64,000 bases of DNA, taken from Staphylotrichum longicolle. Taxonomy: Eukaryota; Ascomycota; Sordariomycetes; Sordariales; Chaetomiaceae. The stretch spans positions 13,727,243 through 13,791,242 of the forward strand of contig JAHCVI010000001.1 in assembly GCA_019096155.1 (NCBI GenBank), given 5' to 3'. Within the stretch, counting starts at the first letter, position 1. Every line of letters starts with the position of its first letter. The translations under genes and the position numbers were made by a program. Positions 22,132 to 34,100 of this stretch are shown here, piece after piece. The notes below the pieces were generated by a model. That model was not told the origin of the DNA, ran no database searches, and saw only the letters and a list, made by a program, of their open reading frames with translations.

Positions 22132-23672
22132 CTACAAAAGTCTCTCCCGTTCGCGCAATACATTCTCCATGCCCTTGCTCCCAACCAGGCGCTGTCTATC
22201 CCAGAAGACATGTCCCCATTTTTTCAAGCTGGCCGGAATGGCACCCCCATAGCTGTTACTATATCTCCCCCTCCACTCCGTGACCCACGCAAGGGGAGGC
22301 CCGTCCTCTGTGTCACCGCGATACGGAAGTCTTTCTCTACGATCTTCAAGCAAGTCGCCATCCATCGGGTACCTCCCCCGCCTGTTACACTGATTCGTCC
22401 AGCCTAAAATGGTCTCGAATTGGAAATCGGGACACAAGACCATGTACTTTTGCATTCGACGAACCAGCTTCTCGTGTTCTTGCGTCCTTAGGACTTTGTG
22501 GAAAAGGCGTAGCCCCCTCGAGACGGTTCCCTCCCGCAGGCAATCGCGCATGACTGTCAAGCTGTCAGTCTGGGGAAATGCCCTTGTCCGGTCTCAACAA
22601 ACACCCGAAACCCGGGACCGTACGTTGATGGTAGAGAGCAAAAGAGCTCACATTCGTTATCCAAGCGAAAGGCCCCAGGAGGAGTGTCAGGCCAGCGCCA
22701 GTCCTCGAACTTTGGATGATCCCGGCAGACGTCCCATTGAATCGCCTCCAACACTTGTTCGTACTTGTCACTGACCAGCATGTATATGCAGTCCATCTCT
22801 TCAATCTCCCAGGGTCTAAAGATGCAAAAGAAATCGGCGAGTCTCTGCGCATGACCATCCTTGACAGGAGGGCCCTTACGGTATCCCCAAGTGCCTGCGC
22901 CAAAAAGGTTGCAGTAGATTTGAAATCGGTAGAGGGCCCGGAGGAGACGCGTTTGTTCCGTCTTGGACGGGCATTCAACTCGCAGAGGAGGGTCAAGGTT
23001 GCGGCAAAACAAAGTCGCACACTGCAGAACCAGGGGCCGAGCCAGAGCGTGATAGAAGCCCGCCATGTCAATGAGGTCGTCTTCGATGAATTCCTCCAGT
23101 ATCACGTCGGGCGGCGCGGTGTGCATCGCAGCGTACTTTTCAAGGAACAGCTTGATATCCTCCGCTTGGACGGGTCCAGAGCCGTCATGTAACTCGTCCA
23201 GCCAAACAGACCTCTGTACGGCGTAGGCGTCTACTAGGTAGTCGCCGAGCGTTGACGTGAGCGCCCGGCGAAGCAGCGCCTTTCGTTCGAGCAGGTACTG
23301 CTGGTAGAAGACGGGCGATGCGAGCACAAGCGCTCTGAGATCCTCAAGGTCCGAGATGTGGGAAAGAATTTGACACCGCAGTTTGGCCGGCAATCCTTCG
23401 AGTGTGGCCATGGGGATGACTGGTGTGCCAGCTTGACTTGGCTCATTCACCCCATCGGCTGAGCCGCGTGGGGTGATCTCGACGACGGTGCTGTTGCCAA
23501 CCCCGGGTTGAGGTTGTTGCCAGTGCCGGTTCGAACCGAGTGTTTCGGGATCAAGGCCATCGCCAGTGCTAGTGCCCGGCGCCACGCTATCCTCTGTCAA
23601 CGTGTTTGGATCAGCTCGCTTTCGCTGCTTCAGCCGCGCAAGGAGTTTAAGCTTTGAAAAAAGGTCCCTCAT
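22132..23672 (-). CDS. Uncharacterised fungal protein, F-box-like N-terminal segment
   Basis: ATG 23672 starts MRDLFSKLKLLARLKQRKR. A low-complexity stretch precedes MATLEGLPAKLRCQILSHISDLEDLRALVLASPVFYQQY, which fits the hydrophobic helix pattern of an F-box or related adaptor (LP..l..qIl..i.dl.dL..l...sp.f). The rest reads like the large family of fungal proteins of unknown function with the WDVCRDHPKFEDWRWP type ending. An intron with GTGAGC donor begins near 22650 and ends with GACAG near 22560; the last exon carries LRLFHKVLRTQEHEKLV and GWTNQCNRR. No catalytic motif is visible. The F-box suggestion would imply a ubiquitin-ligase adaptor, but it is only inferred from one helix pattern. 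Confidence 0.7.
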
Positions 23673-24313
23673 GTTGATAGTTGGGCTGCAGAAATTGACC
23701 CACGAGAAACACACGTCGACAACTGCCGAACCTGGTTAATGCTTGATGACTCTTTCTGTGGTACCGATTCGGCGCCGTTCCCGAAATCGTCGTTGGTTTC
23801 CCCACCCCCGGACCCCTAGCCAATCGATCTGCTCCGCTTGTGTCCTGTTTCCCAGCAAATCGGAATGCGGAGCGATCTCCAGGTTCCAAGAATCTTGGAG
23901 AGACCAAGCTTTGCCGGTCCGCTTGGCCCTGCTGCAACACAAACGGCCCGCTGCCCTATCCCCGGATTGCTGATTTTGGTCGGGAGCCGTCCGAGCGCTC
24001 AGTCCCCCTACCTCTGCTTTTGTTGATCGGACCGTAGCGTCCGGGGTTTATGCGGCTTCGCCAACCGACGGGCCTACTTCAACACGGTCGTTAGGCCGAG
24101 GCTGGTGGAGTCTCGCAGTGGACCGAGAAGCACGACCATGCCGTCGAGCAATGAGCATGAGGATGACAACGACGCGGAGCCCAAAATGGATGAGCCCCGG
24201 ACGGTGTCGCCGAGTTCTCGTCGGCTGACTGAAGCAAGCGCTCAAATATCTGCATCCTCTCCCAGACTTGTCTCATGAACACTACGCCTCTCTCTTTTCA
24301 TTTCCCAGCTCGG
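23673..24313. other. Divergent promoter region of the endoglucanase
   Basis: No gene is supported between the F-box-like gene start and the cellulase start. I see no clear TATA box. Confidence 0.5.
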
Positions 24314-25660
24314 ATGTCCAAGATGCACTCAGTCGCCCTTTCTCTTGCCTTCGTAGCGGGCGGTGCCCTTGCCCAGCAGACTGTCTGGGGACAATGTGGT
24401 GGCCAGGGATGGACTGGACCGACAACCTGCGCGAGTGGAAGCTGCTGCGTGGCCCAGAACGCCTGGTATTCTCAATGTTTGCCAGGGGGCTCATGTGGCG
24501 GTGGTAGTGGCACAACCTTGACCACCCGGACAACCGCGGCTGTCCAGACCACCACCACCTCCACCACGGCCACAACCTCAACACCCGCGAACAGCGGCAA
24601 GACCCGCTTTGCCGGTGTAAACATTGCAGGCTTCGACTTTGGGTGCACCACTGACGGCAACTGCAACACCGCGAAAATTTGGCCCCCCGTTAAAAACTTC
24701 CCGCCGGACTACAACCACCCCGACGGCGCCGGCCAGATGCAGCACTTCTACAAGGATGACCACATGAACATCTTCCGTCTGCCCGTGGGCTGGCAGTACC
24801 TTGTCAACAACAACCTCGGCGGCAACCTCGACAGCACCAACATGGGCTACTACGACCAGCTGGTCCAGGCCTGCCTCAACACCGGCGCCTACTGCATCAT
24901 CGACGTCCACAACTACGCGCGGTGGAACGGCGCCATCATCGGCCAGGGCGGCCCCACCAACGACCAGTTCGTCAGCGTGTGGAAGCAGCTCGCCACCAAG
25001 TACGCCAGCCAGTCACGCATCTGGTTCGGCATCATGAACGAGCCGCACGACGTGCCCAGCATCACCACCTGGGCCGCCACCGTGCAGGCCGTTGTGACGG
25101 CCATCCGCAATGCCGGCGCCACCAGCCAGTTCATCTCGCTGCCCGGCAACGGCTGGCAGTCGGCGGGCACCTTCATCAGCGACGGCAGCGCCGCCGCGCT
25201 CTCCACCGTCAAGAACCCGGACGGCTCCACCACCAACCTCATCTTTGACGTGCACAAGTACCTCGACTCGGACAACTCGGGCACCCACACCGAGTGCGTC
25301 AAGAACAACATCGACGAGGCCTTCGCCCCGCTGGCTACTTGGCTCCGGCAGAATAAGCGCCAGGCCATCCTCACCGAGACGGGCGGCGGCAACACGGCGT
25401 CGTGCCAGACGTACATGTGCCAGCAGATTGCGTACCTCAAGTAAGTTACTTTGAATCTCGTCCTTTTTTTTTTCTTTTGGTTTCTACTAGAGCAGTTGGC
25501 TGACCTGGCATGATGTAGTCAAAACTCGGACGTCTATCTCGGCTACGTCGGCTGGGCTGCCGGTTCCTTCGACAACACATACGAGCTGGTCGAGACACCG
25601 ACCTGGAACGGCAACTCGTTCACTGATACGGCCCTTGTCAAGTCTTGCCTTGCTCGTTAA
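24314..25660 (+). CDS. GH5 endo-beta-1,4-glucanase with N-terminal CBM1
   Basis: Two exons (24314-25440 and 25519-25660) join to 422 residues. A signal peptide (MHSVALSLAFVAGGALA) is followed by a fungal cellulose-binding module at residues 23-58 with the usual Cys and aromatic pattern (WGQCGGQGWTGPTTC...WYSQCL). A Thr-rich linker (about 62-95) leads to a GH5 catalytic domain. The acid/base Glu is E243 in IMNEP and the nucleophile is E355 in ILTETGGG; VHNYARW and RLPVGW are also family-typical. It cleaves internal bonds of cellulose outside the cell. ATG 24314 or 24323 gives the signal peptide; the 24275 start would add an unlikely extension. The architecture matches Trichoderma EGII/Cel5A. 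A feruloyl esterase follows 1 kb downstream. Confidence 0.93.
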
Positions 25661-26680
25661 CCGTGTGCGGGATGGTCAGTACGTCTTGTTGGTGAATGGG
25701 AACTTTCAGGGGACGGGGGCCATGGTGGATGCAACTTCCACGGGGACGATGTGGAAGTAGGGGCGATTGCCACTTTCACCTGCACATATTACAGTCTTAT
25801 GCACATATTCCATTCTATTGTCCATAGTTTTCAACTAAGTTATTTCAGGAATTCTTGAATGAGGCACCAAGACTTGAGGAGTACCCGTCCTGAGAAATTA
25901 GGATGGTTAGGTGCTGTGATAGCAAAATCGTGAATATAGGTGAGAAATCCCCACACTGCCTCTGTGCCCTAGGTAATCAGCAAGCCAGTATTGCCCTCTA
26001 TTCTCCCGTTGCCGGTTCCACGTCATTGCTTTTCAGCAGCCCCTGACTCCGAGACTGTCGATCCCTAATCAGACCTGAAGCCACAGCGGCGCAACTCCCC
26101 AGAAGGATCCATGTCAAAACAGAAAAGCTGATCACTGGCAGCTATTGGAATCACTTGCCGTGTAGCAGTCACGAAGTGAACCCAATTGCCGAAAGAACCC
26201 ACTAGTCATGAGAACGAGGTTAGCAGAAGGTTCATCTCGTTCGGTCTCTGGTGTCTTGGCTCAGCACTGGCCTTGGACATAAAAACAGAATGTGCTCTGT
26301 AACCCGATTGGGGCGCTTCACCAGCTTGGGAGAATGCGGCGGCCCGACGTGTTTTCCAGACCAATAAGCGCTCGTTCATGCACCCCGCCCTAACGTGGTG
26401 ACATTGTGGTTGCGGCTACGTTGGCCAAGACGTTACAAGTCCTGGTTCGGTTCCGCGTTTCCTCTTGGAAGTTTGTCTCAATGCAGCCCGGCGATCTAGC
26501 TGGCATGCCTCGATTTGGAAATGTTCCGGGAGCCAAGAGAATCCTCGGATAGCAAGACCGGCAGATGATCTGAATGTTGGTGACTGGAAATGTTGTTATT
26601 CACTTATAAAACGGACTGCGAAGGCTGGTCATGTTTCTTGCCAGCTTCTGCGACCATCATCCATCTTGTATCCGGACAAC
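25661..26680. other. Intergenic, feruloyl esterase promoter
   Basis: About 1 kb with no supported gene. It holds a TATA box at 26605-26610 and a single CreA-like CCCCGC at 26383-26388. Confidence 0.5.
26605..26610 (+). promoter_or_regulatory. TATA box of the feruloyl esterase gene
   Basis: TATAAA lies 71 bases upstream of the ATG at 26681, a common spacing for strongly induced fungal secreted-enzyme genes. Confidence 0.6.
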
Positions 26681-27836
26681 ATGATCTCGCTCTCCACTCT
26701 CGCCTTGGCTTTCCTGGCCACCGTCCAGGCCGTCGAGTCTGCCTCCGTAGGCTGCGGCAAGGCGCCTCCGTCGTCAGGCACCAAGTCCATGACGGTCAAC
26801 GGCAAGCAGCGACAGTACATCCTCCAACTGCCCAGCAACTACAACTCCAACAAGGCCCACAGGGTCGTCATTGGATACCACTGGCGCGATGGCTCCATGA
26901 ACGACGTGGCGAGCGGCGGTTTCTACGGCCTTCGGTCTCTGGCCGGCGACAGCACCATCTTTGTCGCCCCCAACGGACTGAACGCCGGGTGGGCCAACAA
27001 CGGCGGCGAAGACATTACCTTTACCGACCAGATCGTGGCCATGCTCAAGAATGATCTCTGTGTTAACGAGGCCGAGTTCTTTGCTACGGGCTGGAGCTAC
27101 GGCGGTTCTATGAGCCACAGCGTAGCCTGCTCTCGACCGGGTAGGTCCACCCTCCTTTTCTTCCTTGTCTACTTTTCTTGTTTTCCTTGTTTTTTCCCTT
27201 CTTTTTTTGTACTCTCCTTTGCGTTGATCTTTGGTCTTAGTATCGAACAAGCGTGCTGATAAAGGGGGCGAACCAATAGATGTCTTCAAGGCTGTGTCTG
27301 TTATCGCCGGAGCACAGCTCTCTGGATGCTCAGGCGGCAGCACCCCGGTTGCATATCTCGGCATCCATGGCGCCGCAGACAACGTGTTGCCTATTAGTAT
27401 GGGACGCCAGCTGCGTGACAAGTGGCTCCAGACCAACGGCTGTGCCTCCAAGAACGCACCTGAGCCGTCGTCGGGGCAACAGAACCACATCAAGACCACC
27501 TACAGCTGCTCCAAGGCCGCCGTCACCTGGATCGCGCACGGCGGCGGACACGTTCCCGATCCGACCGGCGCCAATGGTGTCAAGTTTGCGCCGGGCGAGA
27601 CGTGGGATTTCTTCAACGCGGCCGTCTCCAGCAACCCTGGCGCCTCGACCACGGCCCCGGCCCCGACCTGGACCACCACGACGAGGCCGGCTCCCGAGTC
27701 GACCACTGCTACAGCCCCAACGAACTGCTCGGCTAGGTGGGGACAGTGTGGAGGGAGGGGGTGGACGGGTCCTACGTGCTGCCAGAGCGGGAGCACCTGC
27801 CGGGTGTCGAATGAGTATTACTCGCAGTGCCTGTAA
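26681..27836 (+). CDS. CE1-type feruloyl esterase with C-terminal CBM1
   Basis: Exons 26681-27140 and 27241-27836 join to 351 residues. A signal peptide (MISLSTLALAFLATVQAVES) precedes the catalytic domain, starting GCGKAPP and TVNGKQRQYILQLP, the typical opening of fungal FaeB-like CE1 esterases. The nucleophile Ser is S139 in GWSYGG, the acid Asp is in IHGAADNVLP, and the His is in AHGGGHVPD. A Pro/Thr-rich linker follows, then a C-terminal CBM1 (WGQCGGRGWTGPTCC...YYSQCL). It should release ferulic or related acids from arabinoxylan outside the cell. A polyhydroxybutyrate-depolymerase-like annotation is possible because these families overlap, but the CBM1 supports plant cell-wall action. 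Confidence 0.88.
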
Positions 27837-28100
27837 GGGAGAGGTTACTGCCCTGATAGTATTGTACCTATGTATATACAAAATCGAGGGCATTCAGCCC
27901 TCCATATAGTCAACTTCGTCAGAACTCTATGTCACGCGGGATCATCACTCTGCAAGACATCCAATACTGCAATTCATACCGTGCCTCCAATTAGTGCCCG
28001 TGTAGCCGTTGCTCCTTGCAACCTCGGTCCTGTGACCGCTGCCAACCCAACCATGTCTAGTGCACCACGAACAGCGTGCGTGAGCGGCGCTGTTTCCTCG

Positions 28101-28925
28101 TCACCTTTTCGCGGGTCCCATCACGTTCGTCGGCGGCATAGTGCTGATGCCCTGGGGCTCGTCCGGCTCGTGCAGATCCGTGGCCTCGTGGTCATCCGTG
28201 AAATGAGGCACGTTTCCGGGGCCCGCCTCCTTGGCCTTGCTTACACCGTCTCCCTTGGTCTTTGGTGTGGGGGTGCCATTCTGCTTGAAGCCGCCAAACG
28301 GCTTGTGCGGGTTCGTCCGGAGGCTCGCGGAGACCTTCTCCTCGAACTCCTGGTGAAGGCGGTTTGCGTCCACCATAAACACCTGTCTGGCCCCGGAACT
28401 CGACTTGCTCAACGAACGACCATCCAGTGGAGGCATAGCATTGGTCGGAGTGATGTCCTTCCAGCGTTTCTCGCTGCCGAAGCCGCCTCTGGAGGGGGGC
28501 AGCATGCAGATGCGCAGCGTCGAGTAGCACAGCGCGTCTTGCTCCATCTTGTCGAGCGCCTTCCAGGATATGTGCACATTATGCATGATTGTCTGATGAG
28601 TGCGGTCCCGGCTCTTGTGCTTTAAGTCCTCCAAGGTCTGCTCGCCCTTTAACTCCTTCCACCGTTTGAAGCAGTACTCCTCGCTGTCGTCCTGCACGTC
28701 GGGTTGATTCGGCGTGTACATGAATCGCTGGCCTCCTAGATCCCAAGCCCACACATCGACCGCGTCGAGGAACTCACGACTGGGTTTCTTGAAGTACACC
28801 TCGGAAACGTTGAGCATGGTGGCCTTGAAGAAGCCGGCGTAGTCGTGTTGGTCGGCGCTCTTTTTGGCCATCTCCGCCTGGAGTGTCTGAACTGTAATGG
28901 GGACAATGGAAAGCGACTTGTCCAT
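28101..28925 (-). CDS. Uncharacterised protein next to the MACPF locus
   Basis: A single-exon frame of 274 residues from ATG 28925 (MDKSLSIVPITVQTL). Segments include DYAGFFKATMLNVSEVYF, a WAWDLGGQRFMYTP stretch and SEEYCFKRWKEL. The C-terminal 80 residues are charged and low in complexity (KPFGGFKQNGTPTPKTKGDG). There is no signal peptide, membrane helix or recognised domain. It lies 455 bases downstream of the first MACPF-like gene on the same strand, so it may belong to the same locus. The protein-like composition and length make a real gene likely, but nothing in the sequence shows a function. Confidence 0.55.
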   Translation of the reverse strand: MDKSLSIVPITVQTLQAEMAKKSADQHDYAGFFKATMLNVSEVYFKKPSREFLDAVDVWAWDLGGQRFMYTPNQPDVQDDSEEYCFKRWKELKGEQTLEDLKHKSRDRTHQTIMHNVHISWKALDKMEQDALCYSTLRICMLPPSRGGFGSEKRWKDITPTNAMPPLDGRSLSKSSSGARQVFMVDANRLHQEFEEKVSASLRTNPHKPFGGFKQNGTPTPKTKGDGVSKAKEAGPGNVPHFTDDHEATDLHEPDEPQGISTMPPTNVMGPAKR

Positions 28926-29380
28926 GATGACAGAAAGGTTGCGGAGAATGGCCGAGAGCCCAAGAAGTGGTGCTGAGACAGTTTGGACGTGCGAGGTCGA
29001 CTGCGTGTTGGCGTCGCTGGCTGGAGACAGTGAGGGAAGCCGGTCGCAGCGTTATATGTCTCGAAACCCGACCTTGCTGAGACCAGGCTAAGCCTTGGTA
29101 TTGACGATATAGGAATGGCCTAGGCCTCCCGAGATCAAGCGACACTGGGGAACCGACTATTGTTGCCTCAGCGTTAACAAGCACATGGAACTAAACCGGA
29201 ACGGGGTGGTGGCGGCGAGGCGTTGATGCAAATGCTCCCATTCGACGCTCGAGAACCAGCTGAGAAGACGCCACGAACGCCAGAAGTAGCCATGTTTCCT
29301 CCGCACCCTTCGCTTCCGCTGGCAACTTGCAGCGCGCTATTGAAGAGAAAAGCGAGACCCAGACGTCTCAGTGGCACATG
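28926..29380. other. Intergenic, nothing recognised
   Basis: This is the gap between the uncharacterised gene and the first MACPF-like gene on the same strand. Nothing is seen in it. Confidence 0.5.
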
Positions 29381-30433
29381 TCAAATAATATTATCCTGCA
29401 GCATCCACTGGATCGCCTGCCGGAGCGTCCGCACCGGGCGTAGCACCAGCTCCACCACGACCCCCTTGCGGATCAGCTCGTCGCAGGTCTGCGCGTCCAG
29501 CTCGGCGCCATCTTGCAACCCCATGCCGTCCAGGATGTCGGACAGCCGCTCGCCCAGACACTGCGTGCTGAGCCCGATTTCCTTGCTCGAATCAAACAGC
29601 CGTGCGGCCCCCTCGCCGCCGCCCTCGGCCCGCTCGTTCCAGTTCTTCCCGGCCAGCGTGTCGTAGCCTAGCAGCGTCAGCGTGCTGCCCGATGCGAACG
29701 TGTCGAACGCCTTCTCCCAGTGCTTGCTCGCCTCGAAGAAGAGAACCTCGGTGGTGACGGTGACGCCGTAGACCTTACGCTCCTTGGTCGCGTGCGCAGA
29801 TGAGCTCAGCAGCAGGGCCGTGTCGCCACCGAGACGGTATCCGGCGACGTAGTAGTCGCCGTATCGTGACTCGAGTGCCTCGATGCCGCCGTTGTACCGG
29901 ATCATCGCGATGGCTTGATCTGTGAGCCGCGGGGCCCGAGCCAGCTCGACCGAGCCGGTGCGCAGGCTGGCCCGGATCGACGTCTTGTTGGAGTCGGTGT
30001 TTTTCATGACGTCGCTGTCGTAGTGGCCCTTGACCGACACGGACGCCAGGAAGGGCAGGCCCACGCCAACCCCAAAGCCTACCGACAGGTGATCACGCGT
30101 GTTGCATTGCAGCGACGTCTCGACCGACTTGTAGGTGGCCGTCGTGCCAAACTCGCGCCGCAGTACCGCCGGCACCTGGTACAAGTGTGCCAGCAGAAAT
30201 GGGCTTTGCATCTCGTCGGCCCACGGGTTGTCGGTGTGCAGCCGCGACGAGTGCAGGCAAGTTCCGAGCCGAATCGTTTTGTTTCTGTGCCAGGGTAAGG
30301 CAATGTCCCGCCCATCACGGACAAGGTTCTGCAGTTCACTCCGCTCGACGGCGTCGACATCTTCGAATTGAGGGACCTCAAAGTCCTTGTTGGTGGCTGG
30401 CCGAGGGGCCCAGGGCACCGGCGTCGCTGGCAT
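29381..30433 (-). CDS. MACPF-like protein, short form without lectin domain
   Basis: A single-exon gene of 350 residues from ATG 30433. Residues 115-140 form a Gly-rich hydrophobic segment (SVGFGVGVGLPFLASVSVKG). The family core is at residues 191-210, YGDYYVAGYRLGGD followed by TALLLSSS. Its arrangement parallels the conserved YGT-H..GG core of membrane-attack-complex/perforin domains. The same pattern [YF]GD-x2-[IV]-[SA]-G-x3-GG-[DE] occurs in the two MACPF-like genes at 31156 and 41537. No signal peptide is visible. Perforin-type proteins assemble into membrane pores; whether this divergent form does is not known. It starts 722 bases from the divergent gene at 31156, so the pair may be co-regulated. 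Assignment rests on motif comparison only. Confidence 0.6.
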   Translation of the reverse strand: MPATPVPWAPRPATNKDFEVPQFEDVDAVERSELQNLVRDGRDIALPWHRNKTIRLGTCLHSSRLHTDNPWADEMQSPFLLAHLYQVPAVLRREFGTTATYKSVETSLQCNTRDHLSVGFGVGVGLPFLASVSVKGHYDSDVMKNTDSNKTSIRASLRTGSVELARAPRLTDQAIAMIRYNGGIEALESRYGDYYVAGYRLGGDTALLLSSSAHATKERKVYGVTVTTEVLFFEASKHWEKAFDTFASGSTLTLLGYDTLAGKNWNERAEGGGEGAARLFDSSKEIGLSTQCLGERLSDILDGMGLQDGAELDAQTCDELIRKGVVVELVLRPVRTLRQAIQWMLQDNII

Positions 30434-31155
30434 TGCTGATCGGCTTAGACTTGAGGTCGTCGTCGATGTTGAGTCGAGGCAGAGGAAGGCTGATGCGCTT
30501 CAGCTCCAGCTCGGAAGGCTTGTAAGTGAAGTGAGCAAGGCAATCCATGCCCATGCTTTGCCAAGGAAGCCACCAGTAACATTGCGAGCTAAATGGCCCT
30601 AAAAAGCACAGCTAGGAGGAGCTATGTAACGGTCCGCAACGCACGCTGCTGTTTAGACACGCCTAGCTCTTCTCTGTCCCAGCCACTCAGATGACACCAA
30701 ACCCCTCCAGCCGCGCCCACGCTCTTGACGCAGCCAGCCAACATTCCCCCAAGGGTCTCCAGCTAGTTATCCGTGGCATTGCCTTTTGGATGGCCAAGAT
30801 CCATCTGGAGCCTGGATGACGCCGACCACCAGCTGAACAGACCCCTGTCGCTCAGGGGCACTCACGCCATCACGTCCATTAGTTAACGTTATTGAGCGTT
30901 TCGCCCCTGAGCACCGACAGACAGCAACCGTAATGTCGCATCGCAGCAATTTGTTGCGTCCGCCGTCTTCTGTGAGGGATGCGGGGCTTTCAAAATGGTA
31001 TGGAGAGGGGCTAGTATGTATATAAAGCACCTACACAGCGCATGACAGGCGCTGCACCGGCCGGGACACCACACGCTGGGTCCAGCATTCCGTATTCGTC
31101 GGCTATTCTGCACATACATACCTGAGGAGACAGTTGCCTTCTATTATCAGTCACC
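30434..31155. other. Divergent promoter region between two MACPF-like genes
   Basis: No gene is supported. It contains TATATAAAG at 31019-31027, about 130 bases upstream of the plus-strand gene. Confidence 0.5.
31019..31027 (+). promoter_or_regulatory. TATA box of the large MACPF-lectin gene
   Basis: TATATAAAG lies 129 bases upstream of the ATG at 31156. Position and sequence fit a core promoter element. Confidence 0.5.
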
Positions 31156-34100
31156 ATGGGACTTCTCCTAGTGCCTTACACCAATGCCATGCGGCTTGGC
31201 CAAGGGTTTGTGGTGTCTCGTCCTGCCTTCCATTACCTGGACTGACGTGCCCTGTTTCGGCAGCTTCAACTCGTACACGCAGCAGATATGTGTCGACGAC
31301 GCCGTTGTCGTGAATCCGAACCGGGCCGAGAACGTCTTGCTCAACGACGGGACGACCATGCGCATCCTTGCCCAGACCGAGTCCAAACCGTCCGCCTGGA
31401 CGCGCCAGCGTGAGGTCATCGTCAACGAGGACACTGCCGAGGCTGTAAAGATTGCAAGGGAGTCTCTGCCGGCCCCGGAGCACGACAATGTGACAGACGA
31501 GCAGAACCAAGGCACTGCTCAGACGGATGTGGAGCCGCCAGAGCCGACGCAAGATGAGACGACCCCGGCCGAAAACGAGAACCAGGATGGAATTGGGGAC
31601 CCTGTTGATGGCCAAGACGCCGCTGATACCCCACCGGACAGTGCCGTCGGAGGCGTCGAGGAGCCCGAACATGATATTGCGCCCGAGTCCGAGCCCGAGC
31701 TGGAAGCCGAAGTCGAGCCTCCCACCACTACTACGGCAGGGACGGATGTTGCAGCGCTCGCAGAGCCCAATAACGCAGACGAGCTCGAGTCCACAGCTGC
31801 CACGACAGCAACCCAGCGGACTGCCAAGAGTCGCCAGCGTTCTGCCTCTGTCGCGCCCGTCAAAGGAATAACCAAGCCACCCACCAAAGGCTCCACGTAG
31901 ACACCGCTGACACGCCCCAAGTCGGCCGGGTGGCGCAAGCTGCAGCAAGACGCGGCGGCTCGCCAGGCCGCGGCGAAGCTTGATGCCGAGGAGCTTGCCG
32001 AGACACGCAGGGCCGAGAAGGAAAGGCTCCAGGCAGCGCGTGCGCTACAGCTTGAGATGGAGAAGGAGGAGCGTGCTGAGGAAAAGAAGCGTCGGCAGGA
32101 GAACCGCGAAGAGCAGCGCAAGATCCGCGAGGAGAAGCGCAACTTTGAGAGGGAGCGGCGCCAAGAGACGTACCAAGCCATCAAGGAGGCTGCATCCAAG
32201 TGCAAGGATGCCATGACGATGGATCAGATGAAGGCCATCCTGCAGCAAAACCAGTTTGTCGAGCGGTTCAACGGCATGGGTGAGAACGACCCCGACATTG
32301 TGTTTGACGCCAGCGCGCCACGGGGCCCTAGTCAGACAGTGACATACACCAGCCGCTTTGTCGACAGGCTGAGCGACATCACCGACGACATGTGCGTCTC
32401 GGGCTCCCTGTCGATCAAGTCGGGCAAGATTGGTGGCAGCGGACGCGGATCCTTTATCGACAGCGACAAGTTCAAAGAGTCGGACCTGAACTTCTACATC
32501 TCAGTCAAGGTGGTTAACCAGACGGTCAACTTCAAGGACGCGCTCGAGTACAACCCGATCTCGTGCCTGTCCAAGCAGAACTTTGCAAAGGTGTACGGTG
32601 ACAGCTTCATCTCGGGGTTCCTCGAGGGAGGCGAGTTCAATGCCCTTGTCAGCATGAAGATCCTCAACAAGGCCAAGAAGACAGACATCCAGGCCGAAGC
32701 CAAGGTGGCTTTGACGGCGGGGCCGGTGAGCGTCGAGGCCCAAGCCGACGTCGGCATTGCGCGCGAGAACATCGAGACAAACACCGAGACCACGATTCAA
32801 GTCAGCTGGTGTGGCGGCGGGCACATCAAACCCATGGAGCAGCAGTGGGACATCAAGAGCCTGATGCAGGCCGCCGCTCGCTTCCCCGACCTCGTGGCCG
32901 ACTGCCCGCAGCGCACCTACGCCGTGCTGACGAAGTACGAGAACCTGCGGAGCTTTGTGAAACGGCAACCCAAGTCCTACTCCAAGCTGGCCTACGAGAA
33001 CGCTCAGATGTACACTAACGTGCTGATGGATGCCTTTATGAGCTACAAGGCCCTCTACAAGCAGCTGTCGGACCAGATCTTCCAAGTGCGTCAGAAGACC
33101 ATGGAGATCCTGCCCTGGGAGAGCAAAGACGCGGCTGACAATGCCGCAAGGGCCGCCAGAAAAGCCGCAGAAGCGGCAGCAGCGAAAGCAGCGGAAGCAG
33201 CGGAAGCAGCGCTTCAAAAAGCCCTGACGGCCCCGGTCGGTGGGCTAGCTATCAGAGCCGCCAAGACGAGCACTGCCAACCGACCTCAGAAAAAGAAGGC
33301 GAACGGCTTCTATCCCTACGTCGAAGATAACACACGTTTTGAAGCGTCCATCGGCGGGCTCGACCAGGCACGCAAGGCCATCCGCCGCCAAATGGCTCGC
33401 ATCGTCCACGAGGTCGATGTCATCGAGGAGTTTCCGTCTTTGGCGACCGACGAAGACCACGAGGAGCCCTTCCAACCACCGGCATCGTTCGAGATGCGGC
33501 TTCCGACTGTTGACATTCCCAAGCGGCTCCGGCCCCAGGTAAACCCGCTGACTGGTCACCGCATCATGGCCGTTGCGCAGACCGAGGAGGAGCGCAGAGA
33601 GGAAGCCCAGCGGCTCAAGGATCTCGAAGAGGCGCCCGCGCTGTATCCGGAGAGCAAAAAGACCAAGTTTGTGCAGGCGGAAGCTGACGCCTTCGCCAAG
33701 TGCATCGAGCTCAACCCAAGGATTGGCTACCATCTCAATGTGACGCCGGCAGTAGGAAGTGAAGACTGGGGCACCATGTTCAACAATCTGGACTTTCTGC
33801 GCGAAGACTGGCACGTCAAGAGTATTATCGTCCACGTGGGCCAAGGCATGCTCCGGTCCGTGGCCGTCGAGTACCGTAACGGACTCATCGTCCAAAAGGG
33901 CCATGTAAGTTCAACCCCAAACCGCCGTCCTTCGCTGTCCCTCTCGAGACTAACGCGTGCAAATGAAGCCCGACTCCACCACGAAACGCTTCGAGCTCGG
34001 CTCATTTGTGCCCGGCGAGCGTGTCACCGCTGGCTCCATCGAGGTCGGCGAATCGGTCGGCTCCTCAACGCCTCATGCTGCGGTCCTGGGCGTCCGGCTC

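Noticed and set aside
31858..31925. Intron that would remove the TAG at 31898
   Set aside because: A CTGAC branch-like site and an AAG acceptor are present, but no good GT donor at a sensible distance keeps frame.
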